Of a stretch of 64,000 nucleotides of DNA, positions 33,092 through 42,336 are shown piece by piece. Source of the stretch: UBA4644 sp034933145 (GTDB taxonomy: Bacteria; Bacillota; Clostridia; Oscillospirales; Butyricicoccaceae); the NCBI GenBank assembly GCA_034933145.1, contig JAYFOA010000010.1, positions 1 through 64,000 on the forward strand, given 5' to 3'. The position numbers were made by a program, and so were the translations under genes. Positions within the stretch are counted from its first letter, which is position 1. Every line of letters starts with the position of its first letter. The notes beneath the pieces were generated by a model, which worked only from the letters and a program-made list of their open reading frames with translations, was not told where the DNA came from and searched no databases.

Positions 33092-35530
33092 ATGAACACA
33101 AACCCGGTCAAGTTTAGAAGCATTACCGATATACCGACATTGGCGCTGCGTGGAATTACTGTATTTCCCGGAGCGCTGTTCCACTTTGACGTAGGGCGGC
33201 AAAAGTCTATCCAGGCCTTGGAGCAGGCAATGCAGAGCGGTCAGCGTATCTTTCTTATCACGCAGCGGGATATGACAACCGATGCACCGGAACAGAAGGA
33301 TCTCTATACAATGGGAACGTATTGCCGCGTTCGCCAGATTCTTAAGCTGCCGGGTGATAATATGCGTGTACTGGTGGAAGGGAAGCAGCGCGCCCGCCTG
33401 GACGCCCTTCGGCAGACAGAACCGTACCTTTCCGCCGATATCACCCTATTGCCACAACGGCCGATTGCACACCGTACCAAGCGGGATCAGGCGTTGCTGC
33501 GCAATCTTCAGGAACTCTTTTTGGAATACGTGGCACTGGTGCCGCAGATCTCAAGCGAAGTGGTCCTGACCGTTATGGACGGCCGTGAGCCGGAGATTCT
33601 GACTGACTATATTGCACAGAATATTCAGATGAAATATGACATGAAGCAGGCGCTGCTGGAGCAAACGGATCCTCGTCGCCGCATATCCATGTTGATTCGG
33701 GCATTGGCACAAGAAATTGAAATTTTGCAGCTAGAGCAGGAAATTCAGGATAAAGTAAAGAATCAGATGGACAAGAGTCAGCGCGACTACTATTTACGGG
33801 AACAGGCCAAAGCCATCAGCGAGGAACTGGGCGAAGGCGAAGACGCGCAGGGTGAGGCGCAGCAATACCTTGACCGTATTGAAAAGGATAAATATCCCGC
33901 CGAGGTAAAGGAGAAGCTGATACAGGAGGCAAAACGTCTTTCACGTATGCAGGCGGCATCGCCAGAAAGCGCTGTAATCAGGGGTTGGCTGGATGTGTGC
34001 ATTGACTTGCCCTGGGCCAAGACCAAGCCGGAAAACAGCGACATTAAAAAGGCACGCGCTATTCTGGAAGAGGATCATTATGGTCTCGAAAAGGTCAAAG
34101 AACGCATTCTGGAATTTTTTGCTGTTAAAAACCTAACCGGTGGCGTCAAGGGGCAAATTCTTTGCCTGGCTGGCCCTCCGGGCGTGGGAAAGACGTCCGT
34201 GGCTCGTTCTATCGCCCGCTGCATGGGCCGCGATTATGCACGGCTCAGCCTGGGCGGCGTCAGAGACGAGGCAGATATCCGCGGCCACCGAAAAACCTAT
34301 ATTGGTGCCATGCCGGGCCGGATCATTAATGCACTTCGACAAGCGGGAAGCCGTAACTGCCTGATTTTAATTGACGAGATCGATAAACTTGGCGCGGATT
34401 ATAAGGGCGATCCTTCCTCCGCGCTGCTGGAGGTCTTCGATACCGAACAGAACAGCGCTTTCCGTGACCATTTTGTTGAGTTGCCGTTTGATCTGTCCGA
34501 TGTTCTGTTTATCACAACCGCCAACGATCTGGATTCCATTCCACGGCCATTGCGCGACCGGATGGAGATCATTGAGCTGCCCGGTTATACAGATGAGGAA
34601 AAGATCCAGATTGCCCGGCGGCATCTGATTCCGAAACAACTGAAAAAACATGGCCTGCGGGCGCAAAATTTCCGTCTGGACGACGATGCTCTGCGGGCCT
34701 TAATCGACAGCTATACGCGTGAGTCCGGCGTTCGTGAGATGGAGCGTCAACTTGCCCGTCTGTGCCGTAAGACTGCGCGCTATATGAGTGAAAGCGAGAA
34801 GAAATCTTTCCATTTCACCTCCGGCAATCTGGCGGAATATCTGGGTACGCCCAAATATAAGCCGGACAGTCTCGAAAAAGAACCGGAGTGCGGGGTCGTG
34901 TGCGGTCTGGCCTGGACCAGCGTGGGTGGAGAGCTGCTGGAAGTGGAATGCGCAGCCGTGGATGGTTCTGGAAAGCTGGAGCTTACCGGTAATCTGGGTG
35001 ATGTGATGAAGGAAAGCGCGCGTGCCGCACTGACCTATCTGCGTTCGCGAGCTGCACAGCTGAACCTTTCTCCGGATTTTGCCACTAAAAAAGATATCCA
35101 TCTGCATTTCCCGGAGGGGGCAGTGCCAAAGGATGGGCCTTCCGCCGGTATCACGGTGGCGACGGCACTCTTTTCCGCCCTCAGCGGACGGCCTGTTCCC
35201 AAAAGTATCGCCATGACCGGCGAGATTTCCCTGCGTGGACGAGTACTGCCTATTGGCGGCTTACGGGAAAAGACCATGGCAGCGTACCGCAACAAGATCA
35301 CCACCGTTCTGCTTCCGCTGGACAACCGGCCGGATCTGGACGACATTGATCCGACGGTTCGTGAAAAACTTACTTTCGTGTTTGTCAGCCATATGGATGA
35401 CGTTTTGGCCCATGTTTTCGGCATTCAGGCCGCACCAGAGCGGCCGGAGCTGCCTGCCGTTTCCACGCAGCAGCAAATGATGCCGATACAGCCGCCCGAG
35501 CCGCGTCCTTCTGCCCATATCCGGCAATGA
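33092..35530 (+). CDS. lon: ATP-dependent protease Lon (LonA)
   Basis: Cytoplasmic AAA+ protease degrading damaged and regulatory proteins. The 812-aa product is full length: an N-terminal substrate-binding domain to about residue 205, a coiled region, and the AAA module with GPPGVGKTSV near residue 360 and LILIDEIDKLG. The C-terminal protease domain has EGAVPKDGPSAGIT with the catalytic Ser near residue 682 and a downstream catalytic Lys in LREKTMAAYRNKI. AGGAGG lies 6 bases before the ATG. Its stop overlaps the engB start (ATGA). The lon-engB order is conserved in Firmicutes. Confidence 0.97.
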   Translation: MNTNPVKFRSITDIPTLALRGITVFPGALFHFDVGRQKSIQALEQAMQSGQRIFLITQRDMTTDAPEQKDLYTMGTYCRVRQILKLPGDNMRVLVEGKQRARLDALRQTEPYLSADITLLPQRPIAHRTKRDQALLRNLQELFLEYVALVPQISSEVVLTVMDGREPEILTDYIAQNIQMKYDMKQALLEQTDPRRRISMLIRALAQEIEILQLEQEIQDKVKNQMDKSQRDYYLREQAKAISEELGEGEDAQGEAQQYLDRIEKDKYPAEVKEKLIQEAKRLSRMQAASPESAVIRGWLDVCIDLPWAKTKPENSDIKKARAILEEDHYGLEKVKERILEFFAVKNLTGGVKGQILCLAGPPGVGKTSVARSIARCMGRDYARLSLGGVRDEADIRGHRKTYIGAMPGRIINALRQAGSRNCLILIDEIDKLGADYKGDPSSALLEVFDTEQNSAFRDHFVELPFDLSDVLFITTANDLDSIPRPLRDRMEIIELPGYTDEEKIQIARRHLIPKQLKKHGLRAQNFRLDDDALRALIDSYTRESGVREMERQLARLCRKTARYMSESEKKSFHFTSGNLAEYLGTPKYKPDSLEKEPECGVVCGLAWTSVGGELLEVECAAVDGSGKLELTGNLGDVMKESARAALTYLRSRAAQLNLSPDFATKKDIHLHFPEGAVPKDGPSAGITVATALFSALSGRPVPKSIAMTGEISLRGRVLPIGGLREKTMAAYRNKITTVLLPLDNRPDLDDIDPTVREKLTFVFVSHMDDVLAHVFGIQAAPERPELPAVSTQQQMMPIQPPEPRPSAHIRQ

Positions 35531-36135
35531 AGCTGAATTTTAATAATGCGGCGTTTGTCCGTTCTGCGGCCGACGAACGCGGATTTCCCAGAGATGGGCG
35601 ACCAAGAGTGATCTTCGCAGGACGGTCTAATGTAGGTAAGTCTTCGACGATTAATACGCTTCTCGGCCGGAAATTTGCCCGTATCAGCGGGACACCGGGG
35701 AAGACGGTATTTGTCAATCTCTTTTTGGTGGATGACCGACTATGGTTCATTGACCTGCCGGGCTACGGGTATGCGAAAGTCTCGAAGACTGAGCGGGAAC
35801 GGTTTTCAAAGCTGATCGACAGCTACCTTATCACCGATCTCCCGAATATCCGGCTTATGGTTCTGATCGTTGATGCGCGGCATGAGCCGACAGCGGACGA
35901 CCGGACGATGTTGGAGTGGATGCGCACATCCGGTGCCCCAATTCTGATACTGGCAAACAAGCTGGATAAGCTCAAACCGTCAGAGCGGGAGCAAAATCTG
36001 GCGGTGATCCGGGAAACCCTCGTTTTGGACGAAACTATAAAGCTAATTGGGTTTTCATCTGAAAAACAGATAAATAAGGAGGATGTCCTGTCGTTTATTC
36101 GACAGGCGGCACAGGGCTATGGAACAGTACAGTAA
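35527..36135 (+). CDS. engB: Ribosome biogenesis GTPase EngB/YsxC
   Basis: A 202-aa TRAFAC GTPase needed for late 50S assembly. G1 is GRSNVGKSSTINTLLG, G2 is GTPGKT, G3 is DLPGYGYAK, G4 is NKLDK, and the G5 region is GFSSEKQ. ATGA overlap with lon gives translational coupling. Its 3' end overlaps lysA by 17 bases. Confidence 0.96.
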   Translation: MKLNFNNAAFVRSAADERGFPRDGRPRVIFAGRSNVGKSSTINTLLGRKFARISGTPGKTVFVNLFLVDDRLWFIDLPGYGYAKVSKTERERFSKLIDSYLITDLPNIRLMVLIVDARHEPTADDRTMLEWMRTSGAPILILANKLDKLKPSEREQNLAVIRETLVLDETIKLIGFSSEKQINKEDVLSFIRQAAQGYGTVQ

Positions 36136-37423
36136 GCATTTTACCGTGGGGAAAAATGGGCATCTGGAATTCGACGGCGTGGATCTGGTGCAGATAGGGA
36201 AGGATTATGGCACACCCGCCTATGTCATGAGTGATGCATGTCTGCGTGAAAACTGCCGGACGTTTAACAGTGCGATGCACCGCAATTTTGGTGAGCACTG
36301 CAAGGTCGCCTATGCCAGCAAGGCACTTTGCGCCGGTTTTATCTACAAGATTCTTGAGGAAGAGGATACCCATGCGGACGTGGTATCCGGCGGTGAGCTT
36401 TATACGGCATTAAAAGCGGGATTTAACCCCAAAAACCTGCATTTTCACGGTAATAACAAAGTGGATTCCGAACTGGAGATGGCGGTTTCCTGTGGGATTG
36501 GCAGCATCATCATTGACAATTACGAGGAAGTATCCCATCTGGAACGCATTTGCGCGGCCCACGGCAAGAATCAGCGAGTTCTTTTCCGCGTTAAGCCCGG
36601 TGTCTCCGCCCATACGCATGAGTTTATCATGACCGGGCAGAACGACAGTAAGTTTGGCTATGGCATCGCCGACGGCGAGGCCATGCGGATTGCCAGACAT
36701 ATCCTGCAGCAGCCGCATCTCGATTTTGCCGGTATCCATTGCCATATAGGTTCCCAGGTGTTTGATGTCGACGCTTTTGCAAAGACCGCCCGCGTGATGT
36801 TCGATTTCTTCTGCCAGATGGAGCAGGAGTTGAACATTCATATGGACGAGATGATCGTCGGTGGTGGCTTCGGCATTAAATATATGCCGACCGATCATGC
36901 CGGCACCATTGATGAAAAAATTGATGCCATGGGTAAGGCTATGCGCGAGGAGTCTGCCCGCTTTGGCAGAGAAATCCCTGAGATCGTCATCGAGCCGGGC
37001 CGCTCTATGGTCGGTGCTGCCGGCTGTACGCTTTATACCGTCGGCGGCGTACGGGATATCAAAGATGCTCGCAGCTATGTTTCTATCGACGGAGGCATGC
37101 CGGACAATCCGCGCTTTGCGCTGTATCAGGCGGAGTATGACGCCGTGGTAGCCGATCGGGCCGAAGCGCCCCGGGATAAGGTACAGACCATCGCCGGACG
37201 TTGCTGCGAAAGCGGCGATCTGATCGCCCGTGACCTTACTTTCCAGACTGCAAAGCCGGGAGATACGCTGTGTGTCTTTGCCACCGGTGCATATAATTAT
37301 TCCATGGCTTCCAACTATAACCGTCTGCCTCGTCCGCCGATTCTTCTCATTAAGGATGGGAAGGTACAAACGGTCGTCCGTCGTGAAAGCTATGACGATC
37401 TGATCCGCAACGATATTTTTTGA
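36119..37423 (+). CDS. lysA: Diaminopimelate decarboxylase
   Basis: PLP enzyme converting meso-DAP to L-lysine. The 434-aa product has KVAYASKAL with the PLP Lys68, SGGELYTALKAGF, HGNNK, HIGSQVFD, GGGFGIKY (phosphate-binding Gly loop), EPGRSMVG and RCCESGD (the catalytic Cys). ATG at 36119 lies inside the end of engB with CAGGG upstream. An upstream in-frame ATG at 36083 overlaps its own SD and would add residues outside the family. Overlap with the next gene implies one operon from lon onwards. Confidence 0.95.
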   Translation: MEQYSKHFTVGKNGHLEFDGVDLVQIGKDYGTPAYVMSDACLRENCRTFNSAMHRNFGEHCKVAYASKALCAGFIYKILEEEDTHADVVSGGELYTALKAGFNPKNLHFHGNNKVDSELEMAVSCGIGSIIIDNYEEVSHLERICAAHGKNQRVLFRVKPGVSAHTHEFIMTGQNDSKFGYGIADGEAMRIARHILQQPHLDFAGIHCHIGSQVFDVDAFAKTARVMFDFFCQMEQELNIHMDEMIVGGGFGIKYMPTDHAGTIDEKIDAMGKAMREESARFGREIPEIVIEPGRSMVGAAGCTLYTVGGVRDIKDARSYVSIDGGMPDNPRFALYQAEYDAVVADRAEAPRDKVQTIAGRCCESGDLIARDLTFQTAKPGDTLCVFATGAYNYSMASNYNRLPRPPILLIKDGKVQTVVRRESYDDLIRNDIF

Positions 37424-37425
37424 TC

Positions 37426-38085
37426 ATGCTGTTGGCGATCTTCGGGAGGAGTTGGCAGTATTATGCCATGGTCTTGCCAGCGGTACTGATCTGCATTACG
37501 TTCCATGAGGTATGCCACGGCTATGTTGCTTATCTTTTGGGTGATGAGACCGCAAAAGAGGCGGGACGTCTGACCCTGAATCCCATTAAGCATCTCGATC
37601 TGGTTGGTGCCCTGTGTATGGTTGTGGCAGGCGTCGGCTGGGCCAAGCCCGTACCTATCGACCCCCGGCGGATGTGGAAAATGAAAAACCGTAAGCTGGC
37701 AATCTCACTGACCGCGCTGGCTGGTCCGCTTTCTAATATGCTGCTGGCCTTCCTGTTGTTTTTTGCCTATTTGGAGATTGCAGCTAACGTACCGGGTGGT
37801 TTTTTATCTGCCCTGGGTGAGTTCCTTTACATCACTGCATATTTAAGCGTCGGATTGGCAGCGTTTAATCTTTTACCGATCCCGCCTTTGGATGGAAGCA
37901 AAATCCTGTTTCCGTTGCTGCCGAACAGAGTGATCGCTGTTACGGCAAAATACGAGCGCTATATTTCTCTCGCTTTTTTTGCGCTGATCCTGATGGGCGT
38001 ACTTAATAAGCCCATTGAGCTGATCCGCAGTGGTATTCTGCAGGGCATGAGCGCCGCGCTTTCCTGGATTATCCATCTTCTGTAG
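37426..38085 (+). CDS. Site-2 protease family (M50) membrane metalloprotease
   Basis: A 219-aa polytopic protein. The first TM region carries TFHEVCHGYVAYLLGD (HExxH zinc motif), and the C-terminal part has NLLPIPPLDGSKIL (NPxPPxDG-like third ligand). This layout is the compact YwhC-type M50 family, which cleaves within the membrane. A TTG two codons earlier overlaps the lysA stop and is the alternative start. No PDZ domain. Conserved neighbour of scpA in clostridia. Substrate unknown. Confidence 0.9.
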   Translation: MLLAIFGRSWQYYAMVLPAVLICITFHEVCHGYVAYLLGDETAKEAGRLTLNPIKHLDLVGALCMVVAGVGWAKPVPIDPRRMWKMKNRKLAISLTALAGPLSNMLLAFLLFFAYLEIAANVPGGFLSALGEFLYITAYLSVGLAAFNLLPIPPLDGSKILFPLLPNRVIAVTAKYERYISLAFFALILMGVLNKPIELIRSGILQGMSAALSWIIHLL

Positions 38086-38097
38086 TGGGGGGCACGC

Positions 38098-38847
38098 ATG
38101 AAGGAAGTAACCTTTCATCTGGAGATTTTCGATGGGCCGCTGGATCTTTTGCTGTTGCTTATTTCCAAAAACAAGGTGGAGATCACTGACATCCCCATCT
38201 CCCTTATCTGTGCCCAGTACCTGGACTATATCCGCCAGATGCAGGAGTTTGACCTGGATATCGCCGCCGACTTTATCGCCATGGCGGCACAGCTGATGTA
38301 TATCAAGTCCCGGATGCTACTTCCCACCTATGGGGAAGAAAATGCAGAAGACCCCCGGGCCGATCTGGTCCAGTCTCTGATGGAATATCAGCGTTTTAAG
38401 CAGGCGGGCGGCATGTTGTCCCTGCGTGAAGCGCTGGGGCGGGATTTGTTTGTCCGCGGGCAGGAGCCGCGGGAGCGCGATCCCGACCGTTATCGGTATG
38501 AGAGTACGGTTGATGCACTCGTCCGGGCGGTGGAGGATATCTTTCGCCGTGCGGAGCGCTTTCTTCCGCCACCGGTCAGCTCTTTTCGTGGGATCGTGGG
38601 CCATGAGCCGGTATCGGTGGAAGAAAAACTGGGGGAGCTTATCCACCTGTTTACAAAGCAGGAGACCGTGGATTTTCAGACACTGGTTTTGTCAGCACGC
38701 AGCCGGTCAGAGGTGGTTGCCATCTTTCTGGCTGTACTGGAATTGTCAAAAAGCCGGAGAGTGCTGATCGAAGATGGGGAAGACGGCTACCAGCTGCGGC
38801 TGGCCCCGCCGGAAGAACCTTTGGAGGAAACCGATGGAGTTTCATGA
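38098..38847 (+). CDS. scpA: Segregation and condensation protein A
   Basis: Kleisin subunit of the SMC-ScpAB condensin. The 249-aa protein begins VTFHLEIFDGPLDLLLLLISKNKVEITDIPI, the standard ScpA start, followed by AADFIAMAAQLMYIKSRMLLP. The C-terminal winged-helix part includes VDFQTLVLSARSRSEVVAIFLAVLEL. GGGGGG lies 5 bases before the ATG. scpB begins within its last codons. Confidence 0.95.
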   Translation: MKEVTFHLEIFDGPLDLLLLLISKNKVEITDIPISLICAQYLDYIRQMQEFDLDIAADFIAMAAQLMYIKSRMLLPTYGEENAEDPRADLVQSLMEYQRFKQAGGMLSLREALGRDLFVRGQEPRERDPDRYRYESTVDALVRAVEDIFRRAERFLPPPVSSFRGIVGHEPVSVEEKLGELIHLFTKQETVDFQTLVLSARSRSEVVAIFLAVLELSKSRRVLIEDGEDGYQLRLAPPEEPLEETDGVS

Positions 38848-39463
38848 ACTGACCTGCACGCTGGAAGCGGTGCTGTTTGCCTCCGGCGACTCTATGAGCG
38901 AGAATAAGCTGTGCGCCGTGCTCGGCGTGGATAAGGACAAGCTGCGCGAGGCGGCTAGGGAACTTGCGGATTATTACGATTACGAACGGCGCGGCATCCG
39001 GCTGCTGCGGCTGGATGACCGCTATCAGCTTTCCTCCCGCGCAGACTATGCACAGCAGGTACGCAACGCGCTTGAAACACGCCGGCCTCCGCAGCTTTCC
39101 GCTTCTGCGCTTGAGGTACTTGCGATCGTGGCATACCGGCAGCCGACCACCAAAGCCTATGTTGAGCAGGTTCGCGGCGTCAGCAGTGACTATACCATCG
39201 CAAGCCTGGCGGAGAAGGGACTGCTTGAGGACTGCGGACGGCTGGATGTTCCGGGTCGTCCAATCCTTTATCGTACGACCGAACGTTTTTTACGTACCTT
39301 TGGATTAAACGCACTGTCCCAATTGCCGACGCTGGACGTTTTATCCGGTGACGGGCCGGAGCAGCTTACCCTGGAGGACACAGCCGAAGCTGTGCCTGCC
39401 GTGGAAGACAGGATATCTGCCGCGGAGGAAACGGAGCCGGATTGCGTACCGGCAGGCGAATAA
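38834..39463 (+). CDS. scpB: Segregation and condensation protein B
   Basis: Winged-helix dimer that binds ScpA in the condensin complex. The 209-aa product has LTCTLEAVLFASGDSMSENKL, YQLSSRADYAQQVRNALE, LSASALEVLAIVAYRQPTTKAYVEQVRGVSSDYTIASLAEKGLLEDCGR and FLRTFGL, plus an acidic tail. GGAGG is six bases before the ATG at 38834, and the gene overlaps scpA by 14 bases. Confidence 0.95.
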   Translation: MEFHELTCTLEAVLFASGDSMSENKLCAVLGVDKDKLREAARELADYYDYERRGIRLLRLDDRYQLSSRADYAQQVRNALETRRPPQLSASALEVLAIVAYRQPTTKAYVEQVRGVSSDYTIASLAEKGLLEDCGRLDVPGRPILYRTTERFLRTFGLNALSQLPTLDVLSGDGPEQLTLEDTAEAVPAVEDRISAAEETEPDCVPAGE

Positions 39464-39464
39464 T

Positions 39465-40091
39465 ATGAGCTGGGGATGGTATGTTCCGTTGGCTTTTCTC
39501 GGGCTTTTGCTGTTGCTTCTGCTTACGCGGGCACGGATTGGCTTTGCTTATGAAGACAGAGTTTCCCTTTGGGTTGGTTTCGGCTTTTTCAAGCTGACTC
39601 TTCTGCCGGCCTCCGACCGCAAAAAATCGCTGAAGGCGAAAAAGGAAAAGCCGGAAAAACAGGAAAAGGAAAAGAAAAAGAAAACTGCCCCCGCCGCTGA
39701 GCAAAAATTTACGCTGCAGGAAATACTGCAATATGCCCGATTTGGAATTGACGCCATGGGGAAAACCACCCGATGTCTTGTCTTTGACGAATTAACAGTA
39801 CACGCTATCATCGGGACGGACGATGCGGCTAAGACTGCGATCAGCTATGGCGCGACGTCTGCAGCGCTGTCCGCTTTCTATCCGGTACTGGCAAGCCGAA
39901 CAAAGATCCGGCGTCAGGATCTGCGCGTGGACGCGGACTTTTCCGGTAATGCCGATCTCCTTGTGCGCATACGAATCTCCGCCATGGCATTTTTACTAAT
40001 GATCGCGGGTCTGCGCATTTTGTTTGCTTATTTAAGGCTGCGGAAGCAGCATACACGACAACAAGAAACCGGAAAGGCGGTAAACACATGA
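39465..40091 (+). CDS. DUF2953-domain membrane-associated protein
   Basis: A 208-aa protein with an N-terminal TM segment (YVPLAFLGLLLLLLL), a highly charged Lys/Glu stretch (about residues 45-70) and a conserved domain containing DAMGKTTRCLVFDELTVHAIIGTDDAAKTAISYGATSAAL. A further hydrophobic segment lies near the C-terminus. DUF2953 genes lie between scpB and ytfJ in spore formers. Function unknown, possibly sporulation-linked. ATG one base after the scpB stop; ATGA overlap with ytfJ. Confidence 0.85.
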   Translation: MSWGWYVPLAFLGLLLLLLLTRARIGFAYEDRVSLWVGFGFFKLTLLPASDRKKSLKAKKEKPEKQEKEKKKKTAPAAEQKFTLQEILQYARFGIDAMGKTTRCLVFDELTVHAIIGTDDAAKTAISYGATSAALSAFYPVLASRTKIRRQDLRVDADFSGNADLLVRIRISAMAFLLMIAGLRILFAYLRLRKQHTRQQETGKAVNT

Positions 40092-40450
40092 GTAATGTGA
40101 GTGAAGTGATGGAGCAAACGCTGGCCAAGCTCCGTGAAATGATCGATGTCAACGCCGTGGTCGGACAAGCGATTACTACGCCTGACGGCACGACGCTGAT
40201 TCCGGTGACAAAGGTGACCTTTGGATTTGCTTCAGGCGGAACCGACGGCAACAATCTTAGATTTGGCGCAGGAAGCGGTGCCGGCGTCACCATGACACCG
40301 ATGGCTTTTCTGGTGATCAGCGGAGGCAATGTCCGTATGATCTATCTGGATCGTCCGTCCAATTCCGCATTGGATAAGGCGATCGATATGGTACCCACCG
40401 TGTTGGACAAGCTGAAAAAGAGCAAGCCGGAGGAAGACCCGGTCTATTGA
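40088..40450 (+). CDS. ytfJ: Sporulation protein YtfJ (GerW family)
   Basis: A 120-aa GerW-family protein: MEQTLAKLREMIDVNAVVGQAI, TTPDGTTLIPVTKVTFGFASGG, GAGSGAGVTMTPMAFLVIS. In Bacillus it is made in the forespore and affects germination. Overlaps the DUF2953 gene by 4 bases and is followed by the carboxypeptidase gene. Confidence 0.93.
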   Translation: MSNVSEVMEQTLAKLREMIDVNAVVGQAITTPDGTTLIPVTKVTFGFASGGTDGNNLRFGAGSGAGVTMTPMAFLVISGGNVRMIYLDRPSNSALDKAIDMVPTVLDKLKKSKPEEDPVY

Positions 40451-40486
40451 TCCTCATTTTCCCGTAAGCTATACGGGTGATGTTGG

Positions 40487-41554
40487 ATGAAACGAGCACT
40501 TACGGCTCTGATAATTCTTTTTTTGCTGTTGCCCGCGCCGGTGCGGGCCTATTCTGCCGCGTCCTACGCACTATTCGATCCGCTGACCGGCTGTGTGCTG
40601 GCGCAGGAGAATATGGACGTCCGTCGGGGAATGGCAAGTACCACGAAGCTGATGACCGCGCTGGTGGCAGCTGAATGGTACGATATGGATCGGACGGTCG
40701 TGATTGATGCCAAATGGTGTGGGGTGGAAGGTTCTTCCATTTACCTCAGACCGGGTGAAAAGGTAACCGTTCGGGAGCTGATGTATGGACTGCTGCTGAG
40801 CAGCGGAAATGATGCAGCTGCAGCACTGGCAGGGCTGGACGGTGACGCAGAAGGATTTGTCGTGCGAATGAATGAGCGGGCGGCCGAGCTTTCCATGACA
40901 AATACGCATTTCGACAATCCCAGCGGTTTGGACGGAAAGAGCCATTTCAGCACAGCATACGATCTGTGTCTGCTGGCACAGGCTGTGCTGGCCGTACCTG
41001 CCTTGAGAGAAATCGTCGGTACACGTACTGCCCATATCGGTGACCGCTGGATGACAAATCATAACCGGCTGCTGGCCGAAAAAGGCGTTCTGGGCCTTAA
41101 GACCGGATATACGATGACCTGTGGCCGCTGTTTAGTTTCTGCAAAGGAACAGGATGGTCGTACGCTGATTGCCGTCACGCTTGGCGCGCCGAATGATTGG
41201 GACGACCACCGGACGCTATATGCATCCGCATTTGACGGGATGGAAGAAAAGCAGCTGGTTACAGCGGGTGTCTGCGGTGAGATCTCTGTGGCGGATGCCG
41301 GTATCTGCCGCCTGTATATCAACGGGGACTTTGCATTTCCCCTGCTTGAGGAAGAGATGGACGAAGTACGCGTGCGCCTTTATGGACCGCGAATCTGCTA
41401 TCCCGACATCAGCGCGGGGGAGCAGTGGGGTATTCTGCGGGTCGAACTGCGCGGAACGGTTTTATACGAGACCAACGTGTTTTACGAAAGCGGATATGCC
41501 GCCCCGCAACCTGGATTCTGGGCGCGTCTGTGGCAAAAAATATGGAACGGATGA
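40487..41554 (+). CDS. dacF: D-alanyl-D-alanine carboxypeptidase (DacF/DacB type)
   Basis: Penicillin-binding protein that trims the terminal D-Ala of wall or cortex peptides. The 355-aa protein has a signal peptide (MKRALTALIILFLLLPAPVRA), STTK at Ser51-Lys54, SGN in LLSSGNDAA and KTG in LGLKTGYT. A C-terminal beta domain and a final basic/aromatic segment likely form a membrane anchor. GGTGATGTTGG precedes the ATG. The position after ytfJ matches the sporulation gene dacF. The name follows that synteny. Confidence 0.92.
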   Translation: MKRALTALIILFLLLPAPVRAYSAASYALFDPLTGCVLAQENMDVRRGMASTTKLMTALVAAEWYDMDRTVVIDAKWCGVEGSSIYLRPGEKVTVRELMYGLLLSSGNDAAAALAGLDGDAEGFVVRMNERAAELSMTNTHFDNPSGLDGKSHFSTAYDLCLLAQAVLAVPALREIVGTRTAHIGDRWMTNHNRLLAEKGVLGLKTGYTMTCGRCLVSAKEQDGRTLIAVTLGAPNDWDDHRTLYASAFDGMEEKQLVTAGVCGEISVADAGICRLYINGDFAFPLLEEEMDEVRVRLYGPRICYPDISAGEQWGILRVELRGTVLYETNVFYESGYAAPQPGFWARLWQKIWNG

Positions 41555-41567
41555 AAGGAGCATTCTT

Positions 41568-42287
41568 ATGCGGGAACGACTGCAGAAAATTCTCTCCAGC
41601 GCAGGTGTATGCTCCCGCCGTGCGTCCGAGGAGCTTTTGCGAGAGGGACGTGTAAAGGTAAATGGATTGTCCGCGCTGTTGGGTGATTCAGCCGATCCGG
41701 ATACGGATGAAATTACGCTGGATGATCGGCCGGTGACCCAAAAGCGTGAACATATCTATTTAATGCTCAACAAGCCGCGGGGCTATGTTACTACTTTATC
41801 TGATGAGGCAGGCCGTAAAACTGTGTTGGATCTTATTCCGGAGATCAAAATACGGGTCTTTCCCATCGGTCGGCTGGACATGCACTCGGAAGGGCTACTG
41901 ATAATGACCGACGATGGGGATTTGTTTCAGCGGCTGACGCATCCTTCCCATGAAATTTACAAAGAATATCTGGTGCGGCTGACACCGGACGGAGATGAAC
42001 CAGAGCCACCGGAAACGGCACTTTCCCGCCCTTTGACCATTGATGGACAGCGTCTGCTGCCCGCAAAGGTTCGGCGTATATCTACCCTTTCGGAGGGCGG
42101 CTATCTGCTCACTATTGCGATCCGGGAAGGGAAGAACCGGCAAATCCGCCGGATGTGCACCCAGTGCGGCTATACCGTCAACAGCCTGAAACGTGTGGCA
42201 GAGGGAAATCTGAAGCTTGGTGACCTCCCCACGGGTAAATGGCGATATCTGACGGAGCAGGAAGTAAAATATCTGAAGTCGATATAA
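41568..42287 (+). CDS. rluB: Ribosomal large-subunit pseudouridine synthase B (RluB/RsuA family)
   Basis: Isomerises a specific uridine of 23S rRNA. The 239-aa protein has an S4 domain (RLQKILSSAGVCSRRASEELLREGRVKVNG) followed by the catalytic domain: YLMLNKPRGYVTT, PIGRLDMHSEGLLIMTDDGD (catalytic Asp), HEIYKEYLV and EGKNRQIRRM. AAAGGAG seven bases before the ATG. Follows dacF after 13 bases, as in many clostridia. Confidence 0.94.
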   Translation: MRERLQKILSSAGVCSRRASEELLREGRVKVNGLSALLGDSADPDTDEITLDDRPVTQKREHIYLMLNKPRGYVTTLSDEAGRKTVLDLIPEIKIRVFPIGRLDMHSEGLLIMTDDGDLFQRLTHPSHEIYKEYLVRLTPDGDEPEPPETALSRPLTIDGQRLLPAKVRRISTLSEGGYLLTIAIREGKNRQIRRMCTQCGYTVNSLKRVAEGNLKLGDLPTGKWRYLTEQEVKYLKSI

Positions 42288-42336
42288 TTGTTTCAAGGTT
42301 GAAAGTCGGAAAGCAACACCGAAAGGGGAGGAAGAC